Positions 32,555 to 41,108 of a stretch of DNA of 50,254 bases are shown in pieces (the first letter of the stretch is position 1; each line of letters begins with the position of its first letter). Source of the DNA: Streptomyces beigongshangae. GTDB lineage: Bacteria > Actinomycetota > Actinomycetes > Streptomycetales > Streptomycetaceae. The position numbers were made by a program, and so were the translations under genes. The stretch covers positions 33,064 to 83,317 of the forward strand of contig NZ_JAHKJW010000036.1 in NCBI RefSeq assembly GCF_019710745.1, read 5' to 3'. The notes under the pieces were generated by a model. It saw only the letters and a program-made list of their open reading frames with translations, was not told where the DNA came from and did no database searches.

Positions 32555-33529
32555 ATGGAACTCGCCGCCGACGCCGTCTCCGTGCTCTACGTCCACGGAG
32601 CGGGCAACAAACCGCCGGCCGACGCCCTCAAGCGCGCCTGGGACCAGGACCTGTTCGGGCGTTCCATGGGCGGACGGACACGGATGGTGCACTACGCCGA
32701 TCTGCTGCACGGGCGGCCGGGGGTGATCACGGCCGACGCGTGCGGTGCCGACGGGGCGCTCGCCGCCCTGGTCTCGGACGCCCTGTCGGGCGGTGTGCCG
32801 CCGGGCGGGCCGGTGGCCGGGGAGACCGCCGGCGCGTCCGGCGGCTCCGGAGCGGCCCCGGAGACCGGGGCCGGTGAGCCGTTCGGTGCGATGACGGCCG
32901 AGCAGCAGGCCTTCGCCCTGTCGCTGACCATCAGCATGGCCGCCCGGGCCGCGTCACCCGGCGCGCCCACCGCGCCGGCCGTCGCCGGGTCCGGGGCGGG
33001 GGCCTCGGCGGTCGCCACCGAGCTGCTGCCCCTGCCGGGGCCACTGCGGCGCTTCCTGCTGCGGCAGCTCCTCGAACGGTTCGTCCCGGACGCCAACCGC
33101 TACTTCTTCACCGCTGCCAGGGAGACCGTCCGGAACCGGATGCGTACCGCCCTCGACGCCGTGGACGGGCCCGTGGTGGTGATCGGCCACAGTCTCGGCA
33201 CGGTGATCGCCTACGACGTGCTCAGCGAGCGGCGGTTCGCGGGGAGGTCGGTGCCGCTGTTCGTCACGCTCGGCTCGCCCCTGGGCTACACCGAGATCCA
33301 GGACGTCGTCGTCAGGCCGCTGCGGATCCCGCCGCCCGTGAGGCTGTGGATGAACTTCGCCGACCGCTTCGACCTGGTCACACTGGACACCACGCTCGCC
33401 GGCGACTTCAGGGCGGCGGCCAGGATGATCGCCGACATCCCGGTCGACAACCGCTCGCCGAACAACCACGCCTCGTGCGGCTATCTGCGCGCCGGACGGG
33501 TGCGCAGCGCGGTGACCGCGGCGGTGTGA
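32555..33529 (+). CDS. Alpha/beta-hydrolase fold protein (lipase-like)
   Basis: A 324-aa protein starting with VLYVHGAGNKPP (oxyanion strand) and holding the nucleophile elbow VVVIGHSLGTVIAYDVL (about 208-224). Asp and His candidates are DRFDLVT and NNHASCGYL. A long Gly/Ala/Pro-rich insert (about 85-150) separates the two. No signal peptide. Similar proteins are annotated as serine hydrolases of unknown substrate. GGGGGGAGG lies 7 bp before the ATG. Confidence 0.72.
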   Translation: MELAADAVSVLYVHGAGNKPPADALKRAWDQDLFGRSMGGRTRMVHYADLLHGRPGVITADACGADGALAALVSDALSGGVPPGGPVAGETAGASGGSGAAPETGAGEPFGAMTAEQQAFALSLTISMAARAASPGAPTAPAVAGSGAGASAVATELLPLPGPLRRFLLRQLLERFVPDANRYFFTAARETVRNRMRTALDAVDGPVVVIGHSLGTVIAYDVLSERRFAGRSVPLFVTLGSPLGYTEIQDVVVRPLRIPPPVRLWMNFADRFDLVTLDTTLAGDFRAAARMIADIPVDNRSPNNHASCGYLRAGRVRSAVTAAV

Positions 33530-33616
33530 GCCCGACCGACCCCACCACCCGCACCGACCCGCCGGCCCGGCACCGGCGAACCGGTCCGCCGCGGACCGCA
33601 CCGCCCGGGAGCCCGT

Positions 33617-33663
33617 ACGCCGCCCGCCGCACGGGCCCCGAGGGCCCGTGCGGCGGGCGGCGT
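33617..33663. terminator. 22-bp stem terminator between convergent genes
   Basis: A perfect 22-bp GC-rich stem with a 3-base loop (CGA) lies between the hydrolase stop (33529) and the aldo/keto reductase stop (33693). No U-tract, as usual in Streptomyces. Should work for both directions. Confidence 0.8.
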
Positions 33664-33692
33664 GGAGCGTGGGGTGTGGCCGGGGGCGGGGG

Positions 33693-34697
33693 CTACGCGG
33701 TCGGGCGGCGTACGATCTCGTCGATGCGGGTCAGCTCCTCCTGCGAGAACTCCAGGTTGTCCTTGGCCGCCACGCTGTCCTCCAGCTGCCGCGGGCTGCT
33801 CGCGCCGATCAGCGCGGAGGTGACCCGGCCGCCGCGCAGCACCCAGGCCAGCGCCAGCTGCGCCAGGGACTGCCCGCGGGACGCGGCGATGTCGTTCAGG
33901 GCGCGCAGGTCGGCGACGAGGTCCTCGGTCACCTTGTCCGCGCTGAGGAAGGGGCTGTCGCCCGCGGCCCGCGAGCCCTCCGGGATCCCGTCCAGGTAGC
34001 GGCCGGTGAGCAGGCCCTGCTCCAGCGGCGAGTAGGCGATCGACCCGACCTCCAGCTCGTCGAGCGCGTCCAGGAGTCCCTCCTCCTCGGGGCGCCGGTC
34101 GAGCATCGAGTAGCGCGGCTGGTGGATGAGCAGCGGCGTGCCCAGCTCGCCCAGGATCCGCGCGGCCTCGCGGGTCTGCTCGGGCGAGTAGTTCGAGACG
34201 CCGACGTACAGCGCCTTGCCCTGCTGGACGGCCGAGTGCAGGGCGCCCATCGTCTCCTCCAGGGGAGTCTCCGGGTCCGGGCGGTGCGAGTAGAAGATGT
34301 CGACGTGGTCGAGACCCATGCGGCCCAGGCTCTGGTCGAGCGAGGACAGCAGGTACTTGCGGGAGCCCCATTCACCGTACGGGCCCGGCCACATCAGGTA
34401 GCCGGCCTTGGTGGAGACGACCAGCTCGTCGCGGTACGGCGCGAAGTCCGCCTTCAGCGCCTCCCCGAAGGCCGACTCGGCGGCGCCGGGCGGGGGCCCG
34501 TAGTTGTTGGCCAGGTCGAAGTGCGTGACCCCCAGGTCGAACGCGCGCCGCAGGATCGCCCGCTGGGTCTCCACCGGCCGGTCGGGGCCGAAGTTGTGCC
34601 ACAGGCCCAGGGAGAAGGCGGGCAGCTTCAGGCCGCTGCGTCCGGTGCGCCGGTAGGGCATGTCCGCGTAGCGGTCGGTGTGTGCGGTGTACAACAC
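33693..34697 (-). CDS. Aldo/keto reductase (YghZ/Kv-beta-like subgroup)
   Basis: The 334-aa TIM-barrel oxidoreductase uses NADPH. The tetrad is visible: Asp and Tyr in DLANNYGPP, Lys in STKAGY and His in YSHRPDPETP. The sequence PYRRTGRSGLKLPAFSLGLWHNFG and the length fit the AKR14/YghZ-like group (L-glyceraldehyde-3-phosphate or methylglyoxal reductases). GTG start with GGAG upstream. Divergent to a LysR regulator with a 20-bp palindrome between them, so probably its target. Confidence 0.85.
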   Translation of the reverse strand: MLYTAHTDRYADMPYRRTGRSGLKLPAFSLGLWHNFGPDRPVETQRAILRRAFDLGVTHFDLANNYGPPPGAAESAFGEALKADFAPYRDELVVSTKAGYLMWPGPYGEWGSRKYLLSSLDQSLGRMGLDHVDIFYSHRPDPETPLEETMGALHSAVQQGKALYVGVSNYSPEQTREAARILGELGTPLLIHQPRYSMLDRRPEEEGLLDALDELEVGSIAYSPLEQGLLTGRYLDGIPEGSRAAGDSPFLSADKVTEDLVADLRALNDIAASRGQSLAQLALAWVLRGGRVTSALIGASSPRQLEDSVAAKDNLEFSQEELTRIDEIVRRPTA

Positions 34698-34719
34698 GTT
34701 CTCCAGAGGGGTCGGTACG

Positions 34720-34739
34720 GAGTGGACCGGTGTCCACTC
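34720..34739. promoter_or_regulatory. Palindrome GAGTGGACCGGTGTCCACTC between AKR and LysR genes
   Basis: 8-bp inverted arms with a 4-bp centre, 23 bp from the reductase start and 68 bp from the LysR start. Location and symmetry suggest the operator of the divergent pair. It does not show the classic LysR T-N11-A spacing clearly, so another regulator is possible. Confidence 0.55.
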
Positions 34740-34806
34740 TCGCCTGCCCGCGGACAGCGGTCCAACAGGAGAATCGGATGGGATTCAGCGGATACGCTTC
34801 TCAATC

Positions 34807-35718
34807 ATGGAATTGCGCCACCTCCAGCACTTCGTCGCGGTCGCCGAGGACCAGCACTTCACCCGGGCGGCCGAACGCCTGCGGGTGTCCCAGTCCGGCC
34901 TGTCCGCCTCCATCCGCGCGCTGGAACGCGAACTGCGGGCCCCGCTGTTCGTCCGCACCACCCGCCGGGTCACGCTCACCGAGGCCGGGCGGGCCCTGCT
35001 GACCGAGGCGGAGCGGATCCTGGCGCAGGTCCGCGCGGCGCACGACGCGGTGGCCGCCGTGCAGGGCGTGCTGCGCGGCACGCTGTCGCTGGGCACCGAG
35101 CAGTGCATAGCCGGCGTGCACGTGGCCCCCTTGCTGGCGGGGTTCCGCAGGCGGCATCCGGACGTGGAGATCCGGCTGCGGCAGGCCGGCTCAGGCGCGC
35201 TCGCCGAGGACGTCGCGGCGGGCCGCCTGGACCTGGCGTTCGCGGTGACGACCCGCGCGGACACGGAGCAACTGCGCTGCCTGCCGCTGACCCGGGAGCC
35301 GATGACCGTCCTGTGCCATCCCTCGCACCGCCTCGCGGGCGGCGGGCCGGTCACCCCGTACGAGCTGGCCGGGGAGGCCTTCGTGGACTTCCACCCCGAC
35401 TGGGGGCCGCGCCGCACCACGGACGCGGCCTTCGCGGCGGCGGACGTGCACCGCACGGTCACCCTGGAGGTCAACGACGTGCACAGCCTCCTCGACCTCG
35501 TCGAGGAGGGCCTCGGCATCGCCGTCGTACCGCACCACTTCGCGCAGAAGCGGCCGGCCCTGCCCGCGCTCCCGCTCAAGGCCGACACCGAGACGCCGTA
35601 CGAGACCGTCGCGATGCTCCCGCCGGCGGCGGCGACCAGCCCGGCGGCCAGGGCCTTCATGTCCCTGCTGGAGGCAGCGGAGCTGGCGCCCGCGCCGGAC
35701 GGTGTCCTGCCGGTCTGA
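34807..35718 (+). CDS. LysR-family transcriptional regulator
   Basis: A 303-aa protein with the N-terminal winged helix (MELRHLQHFVAVAEDQHFTRAAERLRVSQSGLSASIRALERELRAPLF, split here over residues 1-48) and a C-terminal periplasmic-binding-like effector domain (about 90-295). Divergent to the aldo/keto reductase, the classical arrangement for LysR control of the neighbour. ATG at 34807 matches the family start; an upstream in-frame start would add a non-homologous tail. Confidence 0.88.
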   Translation: MELRHLQHFVAVAEDQHFTRAAERLRVSQSGLSASIRALERELRAPLFVRTTRRVTLTEAGRALLTEAERILAQVRAAHDAVAAVQGVLRGTLSLGTEQCIAGVHVAPLLAGFRRRHPDVEIRLRQAGSGALAEDVAAGRLDLAFAVTTRADTEQLRCLPLTREPMTVLCHPSHRLAGGGPVTPYELAGEAFVDFHPDWGPRRTTDAAFAAADVHRTVTLEVNDVHSLLDLVEEGLGIAVVPHHFAQKRPALPALPLKADTETPYETVAMLPPAAATSPAARAFMSLLEAAELAPAPDGVLPV

Positions 35719-35762
35719 CCGGCCCCGGCCCGGCCGGTCCGGCGCGGTGCGGTCCGGCGCGG

Positions 35763-36827
35763 TCAGAGCGCGTAGCCCGGCAGGACCACGTCCCGGATGA
35801 GGGCGTTGCGCTCGTCGAAGGGGATGAACGCGCTCTTGAGGGCGTTGACCGTGACCGTGCGCAGGTCGTCGAGGGTCCAGCCCGCCTCCTCGACGAGCAG
35901 GGACATCTCGCGCGTCATGGTCGTGCCCGAGACCAGCCGGTTGTCGGTGTTGAGGGTGACGCGGAAGCCCAGCTCGCGCAGCCGGGTGATCGGGTGCCCG
36001 GAGATCGACGCGGCCGCGCCCGTCTGGAGGTTGGAGGTCGGGCACATCTCCAGCGCGATCCGGCGGTCGCGCACCCACTCGGCGACCCGGCCGAGCTTGC
36101 CGTCCACGATGTCGTCGGTGATCCGCACACCGTGGCCGATGCGCTGGGCGCCGCACACCTGGAGGGCCTGGTGGATGCTGGGCAGACCGTACGCCTCGCC
36201 GGCGTGGACGGTGAACGGGACGTTCTCGGCGCGCAGGTGCGCGAAGGCGTCGAGGTGGCCGGCGGGCGGGAAGCCGTCCTCGGCGCCGGCTATGTCGAAC
36301 CCCACGACACCCGCGTCCCGGTACGCCACGGCCAGGTCCGCGATCTCGCGGGTGCGGTCGAACATGCGCATCCCGCACAGCAGCGTGCCGACCCGCACGG
36401 GCGTACCGGCGGCGGCCGCCTTCGCCGCACCGGCGGCCAGGCCCTCCTGCACGGTCTCGACGACCTCCGGCAGCGTGAGCCCGCCGTTCAGCATCAGCTC
36501 CGGGGCGTAGCGGACCTCGCCGTAGACGACACCGTCCGCGGCGAGGTCGAGGACGTACTCCTCGGCGGTCCGCAGCAGGCCCTCACGGGTCTGCATGACG
36601 GCCAGGGTGTGCTCGAAGGTGGCGATGTAGCGGACCAGGTCACCGGAGTCGGCAGCCGCGCGGTACCAGGCGGCGAGTTCGTCCGGGTCGGTGGCGGGCA
36701 GGGCGTGGCCGATCCCGTCGGCGAGTTCGACCAGCGTCGCGGGGCGCAGCCCGCCGTCGAGGTGGTCGTGCAGGACGGCCTTGGGGAGCCGGCGCAGGGT
36801 GTCGGGGTCGAGCGGGGACGCGGTCAT
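35763..36827 (-). CDS. add: Adenosine deaminase
   Basis: A 354-aa zinc enzyme converting adenosine or deoxyadenosine to inosine. Metal and catalytic motifs are present: HDHLDGG (His20, His22), VHAGEAYG (His and catalytic Glu), RIGHG and LNTDNR. The Asp of the usual HxHLxGS/T start is as expected. No signal peptide. Convergent with LysR; the next gene upstream on the same strand is a VOC protein 88 bp away. Streptomyces carry more than one add paralogue. Confidence 0.9.
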   Translation of the reverse strand: MTASPLDPDTLRRLPKAVLHDHLDGGLRPATLVELADGIGHALPATDPDELAAWYRAAADSGDLVRYIATFEHTLAVMQTREGLLRTAEEYVLDLAADGVVYGEVRYAPELMLNGGLTLPEVVETVQEGLAAGAAKAAAAGTPVRVGTLLCGMRMFDRTREIADLAVAYRDAGVVGFDIAGAEDGFPPAGHLDAFAHLRAENVPFTVHAGEAYGLPSIHQALQVCGAQRIGHGVRITDDIVDGKLGRVAEWVRDRRIALEMCPTSNLQTGAAASISGHPITRLRELGFRVTLNTDNRLVSGTTMTREMSLLVEEAGWTLDDLRTVTVNALKSAFIPFDERNALIRDVVLPGYAL

Positions 36828-36915
36828 GCGGTTCTTCCTCGGCGGATCGTCGGGGCTGTCGGTCGGTGTGCGGGCCGGGTCACCCGGCCTGCCGGTGCGG
36901 GGCGGGGAGGGCCGG

Positions 36916-37350
36916 TCACCCGGCGGACCCGTCCGGGGCGGCGGGCTGCAGCAGGTCCCACCTGTTCCCGTACAGGTCCTGGAAGACGGCGACCGAGCCG
37001 TACGCCTCGTGCCGCGGCTCCTCCAGGAAGGTCACGCCGGCCGCGGTCATCCGGGCGTGGTCGCGGGCGAAGTCGTCGGTGTACAGGAAGAAGCCGACCC
37101 GGCCGCCGGTCTGGTCGCCGACCCGGCCGCGCTGCGCCTCGTCCTTGGCGCGGGCCAGCAGGAGCCCGGTACCGCCTCCCCCGGGGCCCGCGCCGGGGTC
37201 CGCGCCGGTGCCGGGCTCCATGACGACCCAGCGGGACCCGTCGGGCCGCGGGGTGTCCTCGGCGAGCCGGAACCCCAGCGCCCCGGTGTAGAAGCGGATC
37301 GCCTCGTCGTAGTCGTCGACGACGAGGGTGACCAGGGCGACGCGTCTCAT
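36916..37350 (-). CDS. VOC-family protein (glyoxalase/bleomycin-resistance fold)
   Basis: The 144-aa protein begins MRRVALVTLVVDDYDEAIRFYTGALGF and ends FQDLYGNRWDLLQP, the two ends of a VOC domain. A Gly/Pro loop (TGADPGAGPGGGGTG) interrupts the middle. Metal ligands cannot be fixed by eye. ATG at 37350 with AAAGG upstream; a longer open frame upstream crosses the G-rich repeat and is not used. Function unknown. Confidence 0.8.
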   Translation of the reverse strand: MRRVALVTLVVDDYDEAIRFYTGALGFRLAEDTPRPDGSRWVVMEPGTGADPGAGPGGGGTGLLLARAKDEAQRGRVGDQTGGRVGFFLYTDDFARDHARMTAAGVTFLEEPRHEAYGSVAVFQDLYGNRWDLLQPAAPDGSAG

Positions 37351-37383
37351 CGGGGGCCTTTCGGAAGCGGGCGGACCGGCCAC

Positions 37384-37444
37384 GGCAGGAGCAGGGCAGG
37401 GCAGGAACAGGGGCAGGGCAGGGGCAGGGGCAGGGGCAGGGGTG
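37384..37444 (+). repeat. GGGGCA-type G-rich repeat, G-quadruplex potential
   Basis: Runs of GGGG or GGG separated by CA repeat about eight times on the plus strand. At least four G4 runs lie within 30 bp (37421-37442). The tract is 34-94 bp upstream of the leftward VOC gene and 145 bp upstream of the rightward dienelactone hydrolase. Confidence 0.7.
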
Positions 37445-37588
37445 GCGACAATCGCAGCGGTACGGGTTATACGTAACACGCGAGGATACGCCATCGGCGG
37501 GGACGGTCCGTCCGTGCGGGCCACCCGCCCGCACGGGCCCTGCCTCCGGCATGCTGGAGGCGAGATCGAACGACAGGAGTGACCCACC

Positions 37589-38299
37589 ATGTCCGAGACG
37601 CCCAGGGCGACCGGGGCACCCGCCCGCCAGAACGTCACCTTCCCGAGCGGCGGCACCACCGCGCACGGTTACCTGGCACTGCCGCCGTCCGGGCGCGGGC
37701 CCGGTGTCATCGTGATCCAGGAGTGGTGGGGGCTGACCGACCACATCGCGGACGTCACCGAGCGCCTGGCCGCGGAGGGCTTCGTGGCGCTGGCCCCGGA
37801 CCTGTACGGCGGCAACGTCGCCCACGACGGCTCGGAGGCGCTGCGCATGATGCAGGACCTGCCCGTGCCGCGCGGGGTCGAGCTGCTGTCCGGCGCCGTC
37901 GACCACCTGCTGGGGATGCCGGAGGTCACGTCCGGGGCCGTCGGCTCGGTGGGCTTCTGCATGGGCGGCGGCTTCGTCCTGTACCAGGCGGCCACCGACC
38001 CGCGGGTCCGCGCCGCCGTCCCCTTCTACGGCGTCGTCCAGGGCGAGGCCCCCGACTTCTCCGGCCTGGAGGCCGAGATCCTCGGCCACTACGGCGAGCG
38101 GGACGCCGCCATCCCCGTCGACTCCCTGGCCCCGCTCGCCGAGACCATCCGCGAGCAGTCCGGCATCACCCCGGACTTCCGGGTCTACCCGGCCGACCAC
38201 GCCTTCTTCAACGACGGCCGTCCCGAGGTCCACGACCCCGAGTCGTCGGCCCGGGCCTGGCGGAGCACGGTCGAGTTCCTGCACGCCCGACTGGGCTGA
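37589..38299 (+). CDS. Dienelactone hydrolase family protein
   Basis: A 236-aa cytosolic alpha/beta hydrolase with Cys nucleophile in GFCMGGG (Cys124), acid in YGERDAAIP and His in ADHAFFND. The early Glu in VIVIQEWWGL (Glu45) is the residue that activates Cys in dienelactone hydrolases. Hydrolysis of a lactone or ester is likely; no aromatic-degradation genes are nearby. ACAGGAG precedes the ATG. Confidence 0.87.
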   Translation: MSETPRATGAPARQNVTFPSGGTTAHGYLALPPSGRGPGVIVIQEWWGLTDHIADVTERLAAEGFVALAPDLYGGNVAHDGSEALRMMQDLPVPRGVELLSGAVDHLLGMPEVTSGAVGSVGFCMGGGFVLYQAATDPRVRAAVPFYGVVQGEAPDFSGLEAEILGHYGERDAAIPVDSLAPLAETIREQSGITPDFRVYPADHAFFNDGRPEVHDPESSARAWRSTVEFLHARLG

Positions 38300-38317
38300 C
38301 CGCGGCCCCGCCGCCGT

Positions 38318-38352
38318 GCGCGGCTCCCCCGGCAGGACCGGGGGAGCCGCGC
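38318..38352. terminator. 15-bp stem terminator between dienelactone hydrolase and PI-PLC genes
   Basis: GCGCGGCTCCCCCGG pairs perfectly with its complement across a 5-base loop, between the two convergent stop codons (38299 and 38356). Confidence 0.8.
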
Positions 38353-38355
38353 GGG

Positions 38356-39735
38356 TCAGTACGTGTACGTGTTGAGCGTCGCCACCGCCGCGGCCGGGTT
38401 CCCCAGGTCGTAGTGGTCCACGGCGAGGAAGTTGGGCTTCTTGCGGGCCGCGGGCTGGCAGAAGCGCCGGGCCCGGTCGGTGAGCTTGGTGTTGTCGGTG
38501 GAGGCGGTCGAGGTGATCGCCGCGTCGCGGAAGTGGTTCATCACGAAGAGCGGCCGGAAGGGCGGCGCGGCAGCGGTGAGGGGGATGTTGGTGCCGGCGT
38601 CGTACCAGCGGCTGTAGCAGGACCAGTCGGAGCCGCCGAGGCCCGAGCCCATGGACCAGTAGTTCTCCACGGTCCACTCGCGCTGGTACATGACCCCGAA
38701 GCTGTCCCGGGTGAGCCCGGCGGACTGGTCGGCGGACCGGCTGTGGTCGGTGAACAGGAGCAGCCGGTCGTTCGCGGCGATCAGGTCCGCCATCCTCGGC
38801 CAGCCGCCGGCACGCACACCGGCCCGGTCCGGACGGTAGAGGACGTCGGACAGGCCGTTCACGCGGGCCAGTTCGTCGCGCAGGACGCCCGGGTCGACGT
38901 AGTCCTCCAGGAACACGGTGATGAACTCGTCCGGGTTGCGCCGCAGGAAGTCGACCATGCGCTGGATGTCCACGTTCAGCGCCACCGGCCTGCTGACCAG
39001 GGTGCAGCTGTTGTGGCAGAGGATCGCGCCGTCCGGGGTCTGGTGGATGTCCAGCATGAACCCGCGTACGCCGTCGGTGAGCTGCCGCTCGATGCCCCGG
39101 CTCTGGTTCGGGACGAGGTTCACGAAGGGCGGTGCGAAACCGCCGTCGACGCCGTTCGCGTAGGCGTTGTGGGAGGTGAGGAAGGTGACCTGGTCCAGGG
39201 TGCGCCGGTCCGCGGACGGCATCGGGGAGGTCGGGGAGGTCACCGGCGTCAGGTACCAGGACGCGAGGTCGCCGACCCCGCCCACCGCCAGCTGGGCGGG
39301 GTGGTTGGCGCCGGCGGGCTTCGCCCCGAGCGTCAGGTACCGGTCGGCGCCGGGCACCTTGAGCCGGTGACGGTCGGTGCCCTGCGCCGTGATCTCCCAC
39401 GCGGCGTCGGCGCTCGCGCAGGCCACGGTCCTCGCCTGGCCGCCCGACCGGCCCAGGCAGCTGCCCGCGGTGTCGGTGCTCTCCAGGACGTACGACGGGC
39501 CGGTGGCCCGGAGGGTCCACTGCTGGCGGTCCTCGTCGCCCTTGGGGTTGCGCTGGACGACCGCTCCCCCGCTGTCGGCGGCGTTCAGGCCGGTGACAGC
39601 GCTCTGCACGTAGAAGACTCCCGGCGCCGGCACCTCCGCGGCCCGGTCGGGAGCGGCCTGGGCCGGCACGGCCAGGGCGGTGGCCAGTGCCGCTCCGGCG
39701 GCGGTGAGGGCGAGCAGGGGGCGGTGACTGCGCAT
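38356..39735 (-). CDS. Secreted PI-PLC X-domain protein with beta-trefoil-like N-terminus
   Basis: A 459-aa exported protein with signal peptide 1-27 (ALAVPAQAA). Residues about 40-165 look like a RICIN-type trefoil region (VQSAVTGLNAADSGGAVVQRNP). The catalytic half follows: TFLTSHNAYANG (first His), GVRGFMLDIHQTPDGAILCHNSC (second His), FLEDYVDP. These match bacterial PI-specific phospholipase C X domains, which cleave glycerophosphoinositol without calcium. The substrate is not certain. A GGTATGTACC element (39817-39832) precedes the gene. Confidence 0.8.
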   Translation of the reverse strand: MRSHRPLLALTAAGAALATALAVPAQAAPDRAAEVPAPGVFYVQSAVTGLNAADSGGAVVQRNPKGDEDRQQWTLRATGPSYVLESTDTAGSCLGRSGGQARTVACASADAAWEITAQGTDRHRLKVPGADRYLTLGAKPAGANHPAQLAVGGVGDLASWYLTPVTSPTSPMPSADRRTLDQVTFLTSHNAYANGVDGGFAPPFVNLVPNQSRGIERQLTDGVRGFMLDIHQTPDGAILCHNSCTLVSRPVALNVDIQRMVDFLRRNPDEFITVFLEDYVDPGVLRDELARVNGLSDVLYRPDRAGVRAGGWPRMADLIAANDRLLLFTDHSRSADQSAGLTRDSFGVMYQREWTVENYWSMGSGLGGSDWSCYSRWYDAGTNIPLTAAAPPFRPLFVMNHFRDAAITSTASTDNTKLTDRARRFCQPAARKKPNFLAVDHYDLGNPAAAVATLNTYTY

Positions 39736-39816
39736 GGCGGTCGGGTCCCTTCGGCAGCGCGGCGGCGCCTGGTCGGCGGCCGGAGAAGTGGGGGTCTGCG
39801 CGGGACACTCAACCGG

Positions 39817-39832
39817 CTTGGTATGTACCGGT
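39817..39832. promoter_or_regulatory. GntR-type operator candidate upstream of the PI-PLC gene
   Basis: The stretch CTTGGTATGTACCGGT contains GGTATGTACC, which differs by one base from the core of the 5081 operator (GGTACGTACC). It also agrees at 13 of 16 positions with the chitinase dre-like site (44959-44974). It lies 82-97 bp before the start. Which HutC-type regulator reads it cannot be told. Confidence 0.4.
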
Positions 39833-40012
39833 CAATAGCGCAGGGCGGCCGGGCGCCGTCGCCCCGGTGACACCCGAGCGCCGCCGGTGCGCCCCGTCCG
39901 GAGCGCTCCGGGCACCGCTCACCGGACGCTCCGGTGTTTCACGGGCCGGATGCCGGGCACCGCGGTACTCCTACGGGGAGCACGAAACGATCACCGGGCC
40001 AGGAGGCTGAGA

Positions 40013-40504
40013 ATGAGCAACGACAGCATGGCGGACGACGCCTACCAGCCCACGGGGACCAACGAGGAGCAGGAGGACGCCTCTCCGCTGGATCTCCAGG
40101 ACGCCATCGACGAACGCACGTACGACGACATGCTGGACGAGGGGTACTCACCGCCGGAGAAGCCGCTGGGTGTCACCAAGACCGGTGTCACGGCGGCCGA
40201 GCAGCACGAGGGCGAGAGCCTCGACGAGCGCCTGAGCCAGGAGGTGCCGGACACGGAGGTCCCGGCCGGCGACGGCATCGGCGACCTGCCCGACGGCGAG
40301 GGCGAACCGCTCGACCCGCAGGCGGGTGACGAGCGCGCGGGCCGTCTGGTGGCGCCGGACGAGGGCGCGCACGCGGCCACGACGAGCGAGGCCGTGGCCT
40401 ACGACATGGGCATCGACGGCGGGGCGGCGGGCGCCGAGGAGGCCGCGGTCCACCTCGTGCCCGAGGAGGAGGAAGTGCCGCCGACGCCGCTGCGGGCCGA
40501 CTGA
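40013..40504 (+). CDS. DUF5709 acidic protein
   Basis: The 163-aa strongly acidic protein, without membrane segments, contains the DUF5709 block DDMLDEGYSPPEKPLGVTKTGVTAAEQHEGESLDERL (about 44-80). Such proteins are common in Streptomyces and have no known function; most of the chain looks disordered. AGGAGG lies 7 bp before the ATG. It ends about 100 bp before a perfect 36-bp palindrome. Confidence 0.85.
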   Translation: MSNDSMADDAYQPTGTNEEQEDASPLDLQDAIDERTYDDMLDEGYSPPEKPLGVTKTGVTAAEQHEGESLDERLSQEVPDTEVPAGDGIGDLPDGEGEPLDPQAGDERAGRLVAPDEGAHAATTSEAVAYDMGIDGGAAGAEEAAVHLVPEEEEVPPTPLRAD

Positions 40505-40601
40505 CGCCCCGGCCCGTTCCGGCAGCGGGCGTCGCCGCACGCTTCGGCACGAGCGTCGACGGGGCGCTCGTCCGCATGCGGGCGGAGGCATTCCGGACCC
40601 T

Positions 40602-40637
40602 TGAGGGCGTTCGCGGAGATCTCCGCGAACGCCCTCA
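40602..40637. terminator. Perfect 36-bp palindrome, bidirectional terminator
   Basis: Two 18-bp arms meet at AGATCT with no loop, between the DUF5709 gene (stop 40504) and the convergent DUF3662 gene (stop 40716). In RNA the centre would open to a small loop. Most likely a shared terminator. Confidence 0.75.
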
Positions 40638-40715
40638 GGCGTCCGCCCCTCGCGCGTGCGGCCGCCGCGGCCCGGCCGTACCCGGCACGGGCCCGCGCGG
40701 TCCGCACGCGGCGGG

Positions 40716-41108
40716 TCAGTGCTGGAACGCGCCGGCCCGTACGTGCTTCATCACATGGCTCGCCACCCGGTACCGGCCGTTGGGCACGTCGCGGGACTTG
40801 GTGACGTGCACGGCGAGCGGACCCGCCCATTCGTAGCCCCGGCTCTCGCCGTGGCGCAGGAGGCGGTCGGCGAGGACCAGGTCGATCCGGTCGCCGTTGC
40901 GTTCGAGTTCCTCGTGGGCGAACTCGGCCAGCTCGACGTCGTAGGCGTTGGGGACGACGATCCGGCTCTCGCTGCACACCACGATGTTGTCGTCGCACTC
41001 CTTGCACAGGGCCTCGACCAGTTCGACCGGTTCCCTGGTGCGGACACGCGCCAGCAGCGACGCCCCGAACCGCTCCATCGCGCGTTCCAGTCCGGTGAGG
41101 GCGCTCAC
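40716..41108 (-). CDS. DUF3662 (FhaA N-terminal-like) protein without FHA domain
   Basis: A 130-aa protein matching the N-terminal domain of FhaA: ERAMERFGASLLARVRTREPVELVEALCKECDDN, RIVVPNAYDVELAEFAHEEL and GYEWAGPLAVHVTKSRDVPNGRYRV. FhaA proteins normally carry a C-terminal FHA domain and work in cell-wall or division control; here the FHA part is absent. GTG at 41108 overlaps the stop of a 39-aa ORF (GTGA), so translation is probably coupled. Confidence 0.78.
   Translation of the reverse strand: MSALTGLERAMERFGASLLARVRTREPVELVEALCKECDDNIVVCSESRIVVPNAYDVELAEFAHEELERNGDRIDLVLADRLLRHGESRGYEWAGPLAVHVTKSRDVPNGRYRVASHVMKHVRAGAFQH

Noticed and set aside
35718..35762. GGTCCGGCGCGGT direct repeat between LysR and adenosine deaminase
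   Set aside because: Short GC-rich duplication with no hairpin or regulatory pattern; likely chance or slippage.
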